Assembly: GCF_008180615.1 (NCBI RefSeq)
Contig: NZ_VTEH01000001.1
Coordinates: 460,668-524,667, forward strand
Direction: 5' to 3'
From: Rossellomorea vietnamensis
GTDB lineage: Bacteria > Bacillota > Bacilli > Bacillales > Bacillaceae_B
Length of the DNA: 64,000 nt
In this document: positions 46,606 to 56,131 of the stretch, in pieces
How positions within the stretch are numbered: the first letter of the stretch is position 1
Layout of the letters: every line of letters begins with the position of its first letter
The notes under the pieces: generated by a model
Told to the model about the DNA's origin: nothing
Database searches by the model: none
The model's input: only the letters and a program-made list of their open reading frames with translations
Translations under genes and position numbers: made by a program

Positions 46606-48429
46606 TTAAATAACTTCTAACATTTTAAATTGAGCTTTCACTAAGTGGAAGTATTCTCCCTGCTGATCCATCAATTCATCATGGTTACCATGTTCGATGA
46701 TGTTTCCGTGGTCGAGTACAAAGATATTATCCGCTTCCCTGATTGTAGAGAGCCTGTGGGCAATCATGATAGCTGTACGGCCCTTCAGCAGCGTTCTCAG
46801 CGCTTCCTGAATCTGGACTTCCGTTTCTGTATCAATAGAAGCAGTAGCCTCATCCAGAATGATGATCCTAGGATCGGCCAGCAGCGCCCTTGTAAAGGAG
46901 ATCAGCTGTCGTTCACCTACAGACAATATGTTTCCTCTTTCTTCAACTTCCGTCTCATATCCCTGCGGAAGTTTTTCGATGAATTTATGGGCTCCAACAG
47001 CCTTGGCTGCTTCCAATACATCCTCATCAGAGGCGTCCGGCCTACCAAAGAGTATGTTCTCTTTGATAGTACCTGAAAAGATAAACGTATCCTGAAGCAC
47101 AATACTGATCTGGCTTCTCAGACTCGCTAAAGAAACGTCCCTGAGGTCATGGCCGTCAATCTTGACTGACCCTCCTGTAGGATCATAGAAACGGCTGACT
47201 AAGTTGGCTATGGTTGTTTTACCGGACCCTGTATGGCCGACAAGCGCAACGGTTTCCCCGGCTTTCATTTCAAGGGATATATTATTGAGTGCTTTCCGTT
47301 TGCTGTCATAAGCAAAATCAACATTCTCAAACTGGATGAGTCCATCGATATCCTTCAACTCTTTAGGATTTGGCTTTTCACCCACATTCGGTTTTTCATC
47401 AAGGAATTCAAAAATCCTTTCAGATGAGGCCATTCCAACTAAAAGTTGATTATATACCATTCCTAAGCGTGAGATTGGTTCCCAGAACATTCCCAGATAG
47501 AAGGCGAAAGAAACGAATTCACCCAATGTAAGTGAATCTCCTTGAATCAAGATGGCACCAAACCAAATTAGGACAGCAGTACCAACAGCATTTGTCAATT
47601 CGACCAGCGGCCTGAACATCGCACTCTTTTTTGTCGCATTCTTCCAGCTGTCAAAACTTTCTGTATTGACACCATCGAAGAATTGCATATTTTCTTTTTC
47701 CTGTGTGAACGATTGGGTTACACGGATGCCCTGAATGCTTTCATTCAGATGTGAATTCAATTTAGACTGTTTCAAGCGGACCATCTGCCATGATCTTCTT
47801 ATTTTCTTTCTCAAGCTCGTTGAGATGAAGAACATGAGCGGGAGAATCACAAGTACCGCAAGAGTCAAAGGCGGACTTAAAGTAAACAGGATGACAATAA
47901 TTCCGATCAGCAGGATCATATCCATGAGGAGATTAATGACTCCATTAGTGAACAGTTCCTGAAGTGAGTTAATGTCATTCATGATCCTGACAAGTATGGA
48001 ACCGGCCGAGCGCTGATCGAAAAATCTGTGTGAAAGCCGCTGTACATGTGAGAACAAGTGCTTTCTCAGATCATAAATGACCCCCTGGCCAAGCATGTTC
48101 ATCCACCGGATCCTCAGCACGTTGGCTATGTAACTAAGTATATAGAGGCCGGCAATTGAAATCACCAAGGTGGTCAGCATGGAGCTGTCCCTTTCAATGA
48201 TTGCTTTATCGAGAGTATAGACACCGATCAAGATAGGAATGACCAATCTGACCCCTGTGGTGATCAACACCATGATGACCGAAAGCGGCAGCAGGCTCTT
48301 TGAATAAGGCTTCAAATAGGTCAGCAGCCTCCAGAGCTGTTTCCAGTTAAAAGGTTTATCAATCACCTGGTCGGTTGAATAATAAAACCTTTCTAAGATT
48401 TTCTGATTTGTTTTTTCCTTATTTTTCAT
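46606..48429 (-). CDS. yknV: ABC exporter half-transporter, catalytic partner (YknV type)
   Basis: A 607-residue type-1 exporter subunit: six membrane segments in about residues 35-330 and a C-terminal nucleotide-binding domain with Walker A G-H-T-G-S-G-K-T, signature L-S-V-G-E-R-Q, Walker B I-I-I-L-D-E-A-T-A-S-I-D with the catalytic glutamate, and the switch H-R. It starts 8 bases after the partner gene with AGGTGAGACG overlapping that gene's end. I assign the YknU/YknV pair by overall similarity and domain order; substrates are unknown and multidrug export is only a possibility. Confidence 0.82.
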   Translation of the reverse strand: MKNKEKTNQKILERFYYSTDQVIDKPFNWKQLWRLLTYLKPYSKSLLPLSVIMVLITTGVRLVIPILIGVYTLDKAIIERDSSMLTTLVISIAGLYILSYIANVLRIRWMNMLGQGVIYDLRKHLFSHVQRLSHRFFDQRSAGSILVRIMNDINSLQELFTNGVINLLMDMILLIGIIVILFTLSPPLTLAVLVILPLMFFISTSLRKKIRRSWQMVRLKQSKLNSHLNESIQGIRVTQSFTQEKENMQFFDGVNTESFDSWKNATKKSAMFRPLVELTNAVGTAVLIWFGAILIQGDSLTLGEFVSFAFYLGMFWEPISRLGMVYNQLLVGMASSERIFEFLDEKPNVGEKPNPKELKDIDGLIQFENVDFAYDSKRKALNNISLEMKAGETVALVGHTGSGKTTIANLVSRFYDPTGGSVKIDGHDLRDVSLASLRSQISIVLQDTFIFSGTIKENILFGRPDASDEDVLEAAKAVGAHKFIEKLPQGYETEVEERGNILSVGERQLISFTRALLADPRIIILDEATASIDTETEVQIQEALRTLLKGRTAIMIAHRLSTIREADNIFVLDHGNIIEHGNHDELMDQQGEYFHLVKAQFKMLEVI

Positions 48430-48437
48430 CGTCTCAC

Positions 48438-50192
48438 CTACCCTTGCTGTGATTGAAGGATTTTTTTCTGATCTTTATATTGAATATCATAAATTCGTTG
48501 ATATGGTCCATTGTTTTTGAGCAGGAAGTCATGGACCCCGCGCTCAACGATTTTTCCGTTTTCGAGCACAAGGATTTCATCTGCATGTTTCAAAGAAGAA
48601 ATACGATGGGCGATTATGAAGGTCGTTCGACCAGCCATCACCTCATTGAAGCCTTGTTGAATCTTGAACTCTGTTTCCATATCAACTGCACTTGTTGCAT
48701 CATCCAATATGAGGATACTTGGATCTGTGCAGATCGCACGTGCGATAGCAATACGCTGTTTTTGCCCGCCGGAAAGGCCGAGGCCTCTTTCCCCCAGCTT
48801 TGTATCGTAGCCGTCTTCAAGTTCTGCAATGAAGTCATGAGCCTGTGCCCTTTTGGCGGCATCGATGATTTCTTCCATAGTAGCTTCAGGCCTTCCATAG
48901 GAAATGTTCGTCTTGATTGTAGAAGAAAACAAGAAGGATTCCTGCAGAACAAACCCAATATTTTTTCTTAACGATTTAATGGCATAGTCCTGAACCGGTC
49001 TTCCATCAATCAGCACTTCGCCTTCACTTGGCTCATAAAACCGGGTCATCAGGTTAGTGATACTGGTTTTCCCGGATCCAGTCCCGCCTATCAAGCCGAT
49101 GACTTTCCCTGGCTCAGCCTTGAATGATATTCCCTCGAGCGCCTCTTCATCATCCTTTGTATATTTCAGAGTAACATTTTTGAATTCTACGTCACCTTTC
49201 ATTCTGTCGACTTTGACAGCATCGTCTTTGTCGACAATGTCTTCATTCGCTTCGAGAATTTCAAGCAGGCGCTCACCAGATGCCTTAGATTGCGAGAATT
49301 GGTTGATTGTGAATCCAAGGTTCATTATCGGCCAAATGATGTACCACAGCAAGCTGTAGAAGGCCACCAGCTCACCTGGTGATAAGCTGCCGTTCATGAC
49401 CTGGAATCCGCCATATGAAAGCAGGAGGACAACACTGACATTCCCCAGAAACTCCATAAGGGGGAAATACTTTGCCCAAACATCCGATGTTAACAGGTAC
49501 TTATCCTTGTAATCTCCATTCGATGAGTTAAACTTATCGATTTGAAAGTCTTCCCTTGATAAGGATTTCACCGTATTGATACCACTGATGTTTTCCTGTA
49601 CATTTGTATTCAATTTTCCGAAAGACTTTCTGATTCCACGGAAAGCCGGATGCACTGCTTTATCAAACTTATAAACTGACACAGCGAGAAACGGCAGAGT
49701 GGACAATGTCACGAACGTAAGTGACGGAGAATAGTAGAACATGACTCCGAAACTGAGGGTGACAAGCAGGGCGAAGCGGATCAATTCGGAAATCCCGAAT
49801 GATAGGAAAAACCGGAATGCCTCAACATCCGCTGTCAGCCTTGACATTAGATCTCCTGTTTTAGCATTATCATAGTACCGGAACGGAAGATATTGAAGCT
49901 TTTCATACAGCTCATTTCGCAGTCTGTACACACTTGTGATCCCAAACATATCCCCGTTATATTGATGAATAAAAGTGGTGACACCTTTTATGACCATTAT
50001 AAAGATGAAACCGAATGCCAAATAAGGTACCAGGCCAAACTCCCTCTGCAATATCACATCATCGATTGTCCTCTGCAGGATGATCGGATAAACCACTGTG
50101 ATACCTGTTACGAAAACCAAGAAAATAATCGAAATGAAAAAGAATTTTTTGTAAGGCCAGTAAAACTGCTTTAACTTTTTAAATGTATCCAC
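48438..50192 (-). CDS. yknU: ABC exporter half-transporter with degenerate Walker B (YknU type)
   Basis: The 584-residue partner has six membrane segments and a nucleotide-binding domain with G-G-T-G-S-G-K-T, a canonical L-S-G-G-Q-K-Q signature and Walker B L-I-L-D-D-A-T-S-A-V-D. The residue after Walker B is aspartate rather than the catalytic glutamate, so one of the two ATP sites of the heterodimer should be impaired, as in TM287/288 and BmrCD. The start is GTG after GAGAGGGGG. First gene of the pair. Confidence 0.85.
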   Translation of the reverse strand: MDTFKKLKQFYWPYKKFFFISIIFLVFVTGITVVYPIILQRTIDDVILQREFGLVPYLAFGFIFIMVIKGVTTFIHQYNGDMFGITSVYRLRNELYEKLQYLPFRYYDNAKTGDLMSRLTADVEAFRFFLSFGISELIRFALLVTLSFGVMFYYSPSLTFVTLSTLPFLAVSVYKFDKAVHPAFRGIRKSFGKLNTNVQENISGINTVKSLSREDFQIDKFNSSNGDYKDKYLLTSDVWAKYFPLMEFLGNVSVVLLLSYGGFQVMNGSLSPGELVAFYSLLWYIIWPIMNLGFTINQFSQSKASGERLLEILEANEDIVDKDDAVKVDRMKGDVEFKNVTLKYTKDDEEALEGISFKAEPGKVIGLIGGTGSGKTSITNLMTRFYEPSEGEVLIDGRPVQDYAIKSLRKNIGFVLQESFLFSSTIKTNISYGRPEATMEEIIDAAKRAQAHDFIAELEDGYDTKLGERGLGLSGGQKQRIAIARAICTDPSILILDDATSAVDMETEFKIQQGFNEVMAGRTTFIIAHRISSLKHADEILVLENGKIVERGVHDFLLKNNGPYQRIYDIQYKDQKKILQSQQG

Positions 50193-50349
50193 TTATTTTC
50201 CCCCTCTCTTTGATGCAAAAAATTCATGTACTATTTAATATATCGGGTTTCGAAATATTTTTCCACCTTTTTATTTGAATTTTTTACTTTTTTAAGAATC
50301 CTTCATCAATTCTGATTTTACTACTATCAATACTTTACTTAACTAAGCA

Positions 50350-50383
50350 TAAGAAGAGATCGGCCATTTGGCCGATCTCTTCT
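50350..50383. terminator. Orphan terminator-like hairpin
   Basis: AAGAAGAGATCGGCCA pairs with TGGCCGATCTCTTCT around TT. The flanking genes diverge, so neither needs a terminator here; it may be a relic of a lost gene. Confidence 0.5.
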
Positions 50384-50510
50384 ACCACTTTAGTTGCTTA
50401 CTCCCTTTTTTCAATTATTCAAGTGCCCGATTGAAACTTTTTTCAGGCAGCTCGTCCCGTTTCCACCAATTTGCCATTCCAAATAAAATTTCGAAAACTA
50501 CCGCCTTAAT

Positions 50511-50612
50511 ACGGGATAACCTGGTAAGCCAGAAAGAAAAGAGCTGCTCTCCCTGTTTAGAGAGAAATTCCGAGGAAAATCCGGCCCTTGTGATTTTTCT
50601 GTAAGCAGCAAT
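50511..50612 (+). mobile_element. Truncated family A element (copy 7)
   Basis: Retains the GGGATAACCTGGTAAGCCAG block, AAGAAAAGAGCTGCTCTCCC and the ATTTTTCTGTAAGCAGCAAT end region; both termini are missing or eroded. Confidence 0.6.
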
Positions 50613-50677
50613 TAATAAGAATCAACCTTCACCAAAAGGATTTTCCGCAATGATTGTCGAATAAAACAGTCTGGTTT

Positions 50678-50708
50678 TTGACAACACTAATGAAGTTATG
50701 TTTATACT
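50678..50708 (+). promoter_or_regulatory. Candidate sigma-A promoter of ykuT
   Basis: A perfect TTGACA (50678-50683) and TATACT (50703-50708) are separated by 19 bases, slightly long for sigma-A. Confidence 0.45.
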
Positions 50709-50762
50709 TATAAGGTCTTTTTTGCTTGTACATATAACCTTAATATGAAAGGAATGACTAAG

Positions 50763-51629
50763 ATGGGCTTTATATTAGGCTTGAATGGATTTACAGAAAG
50801 AATAAATGACTTTGATTGGACAGGGCTTTTAATCACAATAGGAATTTCCTTCATGCAGATTATTGCTATTTATATTGCTTTTTTGTTAGTAAGAGGATTT
50901 GGAAACAAAGTTCTGCATAGGGCATTCAGCAAATATAGCGAGAGAAACAGTGTCTCTGCGGCGAGAGCACAAACCTTGGAGAGCCTGGCAAAAAACATTT
51001 TCTCCTACGTATTGATTTTTATTTTCTTCGTTACCATTCTTCAAATCTTCGGAATAGAGGTAACAGCCATTCTTGCAGGTGCCGGTATTATTGGACTTGC
51101 CGTCGGTTTTGGTGCACAGGGACTGGTCAGCGATGTGGTAACCGGCTTCTTCATTCTGCTGGAAAAACAAATTGATGTAGGAGATTATGTCACAGCAGGG
51201 AGTTATTCAGGAATTGTTGAGGCTGTAGGACTAAGAACGACACAGATACGCAGCTTTGACGGCACATTGAACTTCCTCCCTAACAGGGAAATAACCTCAT
51301 TGAGCAATCATTCCAGAGGTAACATGAGGGCACTTGTTGATATAGGGATCTCTTATGATGATGATATTGATCTAGCCATCACGGTCCTTCAGCAGGTCTG
51401 TGACAAGGTAGCAGCCGAAGATGAAAATATTGTGGATGGCCCTAATGTAATCGGCATCCAGACGCTTGGAGCATCAGATGTGGTCATCAGAGTGATCGGG
51501 AAAACAAAAAATATGGAGCAATGGGGCGTGGAACGCAAACTGCGCAAAGCTCTTAAAGAAGCACTTGATCAAAATGGCATTGAAATTCCATATCCCCATC
51601 AAGTGTACATCGAAAAGAAAGAACAATAA
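50763..51629 (+). CDS. ykuT: Small-conductance mechanosensitive channel, MscS family (YkuT)
   Basis: A membrane channel of about 288 residues that opens under osmotic downshock. Three hydrophobic segments precede the pore helix with V-T-A-I-L-A-G-A-G-I-I-G-L-A-V-G-F-G-A-Q-G-L-V-S-D-V-V-T-G-F-F-I, the MscS TM3 pattern; the beta domain includes I-D-V-G-D-Y-V and F-L-P-N-R-E-I. I favour the ATG at 50763, since AAAGGA is 9 bases upstream; two in-frame ATGs precede it. Convergent with dapL. Confidence 0.9.
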   Translation: MGFILGLNGFTERINDFDWTGLLITIGISFMQIIAIYIAFLLVRGFGNKVLHRAFSKYSERNSVSAARAQTLESLAKNIFSYVLIFIFFVTILQIFGIEVTAILAGAGIIGLAVGFGAQGLVSDVVTGFFILLEKQIDVGDYVTAGSYSGIVEAVGLRTTQIRSFDGTLNFLPNREITSLSNHSRGNMRALVDIGISYDDDIDLAITVLQQVCDKVAAEDENIVDGPNVIGIQTLGASDVVIRVIGKTKNMEQWGVERKLRKALKEALDQNGIEIPYPHQVYIEKKEQ

Positions 51630-51633
51630 TAAT

Positions 51634-51668
51634 AAAACAACGTCCGATTCCAGGACGTTGTTTTTTAT
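51634..51668. terminator. Bidirectional terminator between ykuT and dapL
   Basis: AAAACAACGTCC pairs with GGACGTTGTTTT across a 7-base loop, with further T on the right. Confidence 0.9.
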
Positions 51669-51676
51669 TTAGTTCC

Positions 51677-52798
51677 TTATAAAGTACTGATGTAATCCGT
51701 CACAGTGGAAATCGCAAATTCAATCGCCTTTTCATCAGGATTTAATTTAGCATGATGAAGCCCGAATTCAGAATTAACCCCAAGCCAGAACATGAAACCG
51801 GGAATTTCTTCAAGCATGTAGCCGAAGTCCTCACCTGTCATAGCCTCATCACATAGAACAAGGTCTACATCCTCTTTCGTCCGCAGAAATTCAATGAACC
51901 TTCTTGTCGCCTTTTCTTCATTGAAAACCTGGCGGTACATGCTGCCGTAGTCAATGACAGCCTCACAGTCATAACCGATTTCAATCCCTTTTACCAGGGC
52001 CTGAATCCGTTGTTTCACACTATCCATTGACTCAGCTGATAATGTCCTGATGGTTCCCTCCAGTCTTGCTGTTTCCGCAATTATGTTCTGGACGGTTCCT
52101 CCTGTGATTTTTCCTATAGTCACAACCGCACTGTCCAGCGGGTTAATATTTCTGGAGACAACCGTCTGCAGCTGGCTCACGAGCATGGCCGCTGCCACTA
52201 CCATATCTTTGGTATGGTGAGGATAAGCTGCATGACCTCCTTTTCCTTTCAAGTCGATGAACAGTTCTGAGGTGTTGGCAAACAACAGGCCTTCCTTAAC
52301 GGCAATCGTCCCTACCTCATACTCTGGCGCGACATGGAGACCAATAATGAAGTCAGGCTTCCATTCTTTCATGACCTCACTTTCAAGCATAGGTTTTGCG
52401 CCCCCAGGACCTTCTTCTGCCGGTTGAAAAACAAACAGAAGATGGTCTTCCATAGGGTTTCTTGCAAAATGGGTCAGTATCCCCAACGCAATACTCATAT
52501 GAAAGTCGTGTCCGCATGCATGCATTCTCCCTTCATGTTCCGAGCGAAATGGAAGGCTGGTGTTTTCTTCGATTGGCAGGCCGTCAATATCTGTGCGGTA
52601 GCCGACCGTCTTTGTTGGATTAGTGCCTTCCAGCCTTACGAACAGGCCTGTTTTCCACTTTTTCACCTGAAGCCTTTCCTGTGGCAGGCTTTCAATATAC
52701 GAAAGCAGATACTCTTGTGTCTTATGCTCTTTAAATCCCAGCTCAGGAATCTTATGGAGATCTCTTCTGATTTCAATGAATGTGTTGCTTTCAGGCAT
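51677..52798 (-). CDS. dapL: DapL-type N-acetyldiaminopimelate deacetylase (YkuR)
   Basis: A 373-residue M20-family metallohydrolase of the acetylated diaminopimelate branch leading to lysine and peptidoglycan. It shows R-T-D-I-D-G-L-P, the metal site [11 protein letters not shown] in [10 protein letters not shown] and the C-terminal E-D-F-G-Y-M. The ATG at 52798 follows AAAGGAGG. It is encoded after dapH but separated from it by about 300 bases with a hairpin and a MITE-like element. B. subtilis calls the gene ykuR or dapL (not to be confused with DapL aminotransferase). Confidence 0.92.
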   Translation of the reverse strand: MPESNTFIEIRRDLHKIPELGFKEHKTQEYLLSYIESLPQERLQVKKWKTGLFVRLEGTNPTKTVGYRTDIDGLPIEENTSLPFRSEHEGRMHACGHDFHMSIALGILTHFARNPMEDHLLFVFQPAEEGPGGAKPMLESEVMKEWKPDFIIGLHVAPEYEVGTIAVKEGLLFANTSELFIDLKGKGGHAAYPHHTKDMVVAAAMLVSQLQTVVSRNINPLDSAVVTIGKITGGTVQNIIAETARLEGTIRTLSAESMDSVKQRIQALVKGIEIGYDCEAVIDYGSMYRQVFNEEKATRRFIEFLRTKEDVDLVLCDEAMTGEDFGYMLEEIPGFMFWLGVNSEFGLHHAKLNPDEKAIEFAISTVTDYISTL

Positions 52799-52843
52799 GG
52801 TTATGCCTCCTTTCATATGCTCCTGCATTGACTCTATGTGAAA

Positions 52844-53035
52844 GGCCCTTTTCGTAAACTTTGCTGCTGTTTGATACTAATTCAGAAAAATAACCGTATT
52901 ATGAGGGTGTAAAAACTGGTATCAGCGAAAAGAAAAGAACTGCACTCCCTCGATAAGAGATTAAACTCTTAGAAATCGGGGAAAAATCCGGCTCTTAGGA
53001 TTTTTCCGAAAGCAACACTATTTGCGAAAACAGCC
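52844..53035 (+). mobile_element. MITE-like element, family A (copy 8) between dapH and dapL, 8-bp target duplication
   Basis: Starts GGCCCTTTTCGTAAACTTTG and ends CACTATTTGCGAAAACAGCC, flanked by the identical octamer ATGTGAAA (52836-52843 and 53036-53043). The internal 10-bp hairpin GGAAAAATCC / GGATTTTTCC is perfect here and its loop is GGCTCTTA. Confidence 0.85.
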
Positions 53036-53041
53036 ATGTGA

Positions 53042-53080
53042 AAAGGACTGATGCCGTATGGCCCTCAGTCCTTTATCCAA
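53042..53080 (-). terminator. Hairpin downstream of dapH
   Basis: On the minus strand AAAGGACTGA pairs with TCAGTCCTTTT around a 13-base loop. The T-run is short, so it may act as an attenuator between dapH and dapL rather than a full stop. Confidence 0.5.
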
Positions 53081-53101
53081 TCAACCGATGACCGGCAAAA
53101 A

Positions 53102-53812
53102 TTACAGTTGTCTAAGCTCTTGCTTGATTTCAGTCTTTGATTTCGTTTTTTCATCAATTTCTTTAATGACTTTGGCCGGGGTACCTGCTACAACAGTGTA
53201 GGGAGGTACATCTTCTACCACAATTGCGCCCGCTGCCACAACGGCACCTTTTCCTACCGTGACGCCTTCAAGAACCACTGCATTCGCTCCAACCACTACA
53301 TCGTCTTCGATTACAACCGGCTTTGCAGATGGGGGCTCAATGACACCAGCAAGGACAGAGCCGGCACCGATATGGCAATTCTTGCCCACAGTTGCACGTC
53401 CGCCAAGTACAACATTCATATCAATCATTGTACCTTCACCAATCACAGAACCGATATTGATGGAAGCTCCCATCATGATGACAGCATTATCGCCGATTTC
53501 CACCTGATCCCTGATAATGGCGCCAGGTTCGATACGGGCTTTAATGCCTTTCATATCAAGCAGAGGAATAGCCGAATTGCGGCGGTCGTTCTCCACTACG
53601 TAATCCACTATATCGTTTTTATTGTTTTCAAGTGCTTCAGAAATCTCTGCCCATTCTCCGAACACCACACCGGATTCGCCATTAATAAAGCTTTTTGTAT
53701 TAGCGCCAAAGTTAATATCCGAAAGGTTTCCTTTCACATATACTTTGACAGGTGTAGATTTCGTGCTATTTTGAATAAATGAGATGATCTCATTTGCATC
53801 CATTTGTTTCAT
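53102..53812 (-). CDS. dapH: DapH, tetrahydrodipicolinate N-acetyltransferase
   Basis: This 236-residue left-handed beta-helix acyltransferase acetylates tetrahydrodipicolinate with acetyl-CoA. Its N-terminal DapH domain starts [11 protein letters not shown]; hexapeptide repeats span about residues 90-205 (for example [22 protein letters not shown]). Nearly identical in layout to B. subtilis YkuQ/DapH, same length. AGGGGGTT precedes the ATG. Confidence 0.96.
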   Translation of the reverse strand: MKQMDANEIISFIQNSTKSTPVKVYVKGNLSDINFGANTKSFINGESGVVFGEWAEISEALENNKNDIVDYVVENDRRNSAIPLLDMKGIKARIEPGAIIRDQVEIGDNAVIMMGASINIGSVIGEGTMIDMNVVLGGRATVGKNCHIGAGSVLAGVIEPPSAKPVVIEDDVVVGANAVVLEGVTVGKGAVVAAGAIVVEDVPPYTVVAGTPAKVIKEIDEKTKSKTEIKQELRQL

Positions 53813-53907
53813 TTGAGTAACCCCCTATTAATATGTATATATTCAGAAATCTATTATCCACTTTAACAAATTAAAGGATGAAAGACAAGAATTCTCTATT
53901 CTAACCT

Positions 53908-54798
53908 TTAAAAAATGGATGTGCTGTTTTCCTCTAAAAACTCTTCTACTATTTTCACAAAAGCCTGAACCTGCTTCAGCTGGAAAGCAGAATCATACCC
54001 AATAAGCCAGGTGTCCCGGTGAATCGAACCTTTCTTTTCATCCATCAGGGGAATTTTATAAAGATTTTCCTCCGCCCCGTTCAACGTAATTGCCGGCAGA
54101 ATCGCATATCCTATCCCATTGAATGTCATCTGTTTACATGTCTCTATTTGATCGACTACTATTGTGCGTTTAGGTACTGATTGAAATTGCCGGTGCCACC
54201 AGTCCTGTATTTCCTGATAGTAGTTTGAATCACTTTTGAATTGAATGAAAGGACGGTCTGTTTCCAAAACCTCTTCCACCTTCTGAATCTCCCTGTCCAC
54301 TAAGTACAGCCTGTCAGTGAAAAGGTGGTACTTGGGACCTTTCCAGTCCGCGGTTCCCCGTATGATTCCTATATGCACCTGATCCTCGTATAACGCTTCC
54401 AGTATTTCACTGCTCCACCCGGTGATCAAGGAGATTTTAGCATGCGGATAAGCATCTACAAACTTCTTAAGAACTTGGGGAAGCCAATTCTGTCCTACTA
54501 TGGATGCGCATGCAATCTTCAGAGTTCCATGTACTTTGGACTGCAGGGCCTGAATTTCTTCTTTCACTTTCTCTTCCTTTTGCAGCATTTCCTGGGACAG
54601 CTTAACGACAAGCTCTCCAGCAGGTGTTAGAGACAACCCTTTCTGGGACCTGATAAACAGTTTGGTTCCCCACTCCTTTTCAATGTTCTGAAGCCTTTGA
54701 GATAAAGCAGGCTGAGAAACAAACAACCTTTCTGCTGCTTTTCTCATATTCATTTCCTGAGCAAGAACAGACATTAATTGATATTCTGAAAAAGCCAC
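53908..54798 (-). CDS. ccpC: CcpC, LysR-type regulator of TCA-branch genes
   Basis: The 296-residue LysR-type regulator has an N-terminal winged helix (M-N-M-R-K-A-A-E-R-L-F-V-S-Q-P-A-L-S-Q-R) and a C-terminal effector domain with I-I-G/V-Q-N-W-L-P-Q and the citrate-sensing region. Colinear with B. subtilis CcpC, which represses citZ and citB and responds to citrate. The start is GTG after GAAGG. It is divergent from the TauE/SafE gene; in B. subtilis it adjoins darB, here 2.9 kb away. Confidence 0.92.
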   Translation of the reverse strand: MAFSEYQLMSVLAQEMNMRKAAERLFVSQPALSQRLQNIEKEWGTKLFIRSQKGLSLTPAGELVVKLSQEMLQKEEKVKEEIQALQSKVHGTLKIACASIVGQNWLPQVLKKFVDAYPHAKISLITGWSSEILEALYEDQVHIGIIRGTADWKGPKYHLFTDRLYLVDREIQKVEEVLETDRPFIQFKSDSNYYQEIQDWWHRQFQSVPKRTIVVDQIETCKQMTFNGIGYAILPAITLNGAEENLYKIPLMDEKKGSIHRDTWLIGYDSAFQLKQVQAFVKIVEEFLEENSTSIF

Positions 54799-54934
54799 AG
54801 AGCCTTCACGCCCTTCAATAAGTTTTACTTATATTATATCTTAGTTTTTATGTAATTTCATTATGACCTTTAAGAGAATATACTTTAAACAGAAAGTAAT
54901 TGTGGCTGACAGAAGATAAATGAGAGGTGATAAC

Positions 54935-55666
54935 ATGTTCATTCTCCTTTTGCTGGCAGGATTTTTCACTGCTCTCATAGGAACTATCGCAGGCAGCGGC
55001 GGCTTGATCGGCCTTCCGGTCATGCTCCTCGCCGGCCTGCCTATCCATTCAGCTATTGCAACGAGCAAATTTTCAAATACGATCAGCTCATTTTCCAGCT
55101 TCGTTTATTTGCTCAGAAAAAGAGAAATACGGTGGAAAGAAGCTTTCTCCATCCTTCCATTTTCATTTGGCGGCGGGATTGCTGGGGGACTGACAGCAGG
55201 TTTGCTTTCTCAGCCAACCTTGGAAGCACTGGCCATTATTTTTTTATCGACCGCATTTTCACTAAATTTCATTAAGAAGTCCTCACCCTCCCAGACAGGG
55301 GATACCGAAAATCTTAAAGGCATCGGTCCATTTTTAACTGCGATAGGTTTCTATGATGGTATGTTCGGACCAGGTCAGGCAACTATGCTGATGCACACTT
55401 TCATTTACAAAGGGGCCTCTTTTATCAAATCCATTGCTTTTACAAGATTCCAAACCTTTATTTCCTGTTCAGCTGCCTTCACAGCTTACCTTTACAACGG
55501 ACATTTCATCTGGCAGGCAGGCTTGGCTTTTTGTCTTGGCAGCCTCCTGGGTGCACAAATAGCTGTAAGAATCGCCGGAAAGGTCCCCTTGCAGCTGGCA
55601 AAAACCGTTTTAAATGTTATGACTCTCACCTTGATCGTTAAGTTGGTTCATTCCTTACTGTTCTAG
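54935..55666 (+). CDS. TauE/SafE-family membrane permease
   Basis: A 243-residue protein with about eight hydrophobic segments and the family repeats G-T-I-A-G-S-G-G-L-I-G-L-P (N-terminal) and G-F-Y-D-G-M-F-G-P-G (middle). Members export sulfite, sulfoacetate or other organosulfur anions; the substrate cannot be read from sequence. AGAGGTGATAAC precedes the ATG. Divergent from ccpC. Confidence 0.85.
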   Translation: MFILLLLAGFFTALIGTIAGSGGLIGLPVMLLAGLPIHSAIATSKFSNTISSFSSFVYLLRKREIRWKEAFSILPFSFGGGIAGGLTAGLLSQPTLEALAIIFLSTAFSLNFIKKSSPSQTGDTENLKGIGPFLTAIGFYDGMFGPGQATMLMHTFIYKGASFIKSIAFTRFQTFISCSAAFTAYLYNGHFIWQAGLAFCLGSLLGAQIAVRIAGKVPLQLAKTVLNVMTLTLIVKLVHSLLF

Positions 55667-56131
55667 AAGTTTAAAAACCATGCTCTTCGTTTTTCTTTTT
55701 GAATTCCCATATGTGTCTGAAAGGACTTTCGCTTAGTCTGAATCTGGCTCTTGCACACTCAACCCCTCACAGGAAACTTCAAGTAAAGAGCTGTTGATCA
55801 TTCTTTAAACCTTCAAATAATCAACCATTATCGGAATTTAAAAGGCATCCAGCATTTAATCAAGACTGGATGCCTTTTGCACTCTGAAGACTTTGAATTT
55901 CGTTAAGTACCTTCTCAGCCTCGTTTTCCACTGAACTGAAAATTCATTAGGATCTTGCGCCGCGCACAGGATCACCTGCCTGCATCTATTACACCCCTAT
56001 TTGAACACCGTCATCCTGTTTAATTCGACCTGTCTGGGAGCATCTCTAAATACCTCGGTTCCTAGTTTGTGCCGGCCTCCTCCTTATTGACTGCGTTAAT
56101 CAATCAAAGTGAACTTCCTGACGTCTCCCAT
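55667..56131. other. Convergent gap between the TauE/SafE and MFS genes
   Basis: The only clear element in these 465 bases is the terminator at 55841-55879; the rest shows no start sites or repeat copies. Confidence 0.4.
55841..55879. terminator. Strong bidirectional terminator
   Basis: AAAAGGCATCCAG pairs with CTGGATGCCTTTT around a 13-base loop, about 175 bases after the TauE/SafE gene. Confidence 0.85.

Larger units (their letters stand above)
50193..50762. other. Divergent yknU/ykuT intergenic region
   Basis: This 570-base region holds an isolated hairpin (50350-50383), a truncated family A copy (about 50511-50612) and the ykuT promoter. No other ORF with a start site was seen. Confidence 0.5.
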
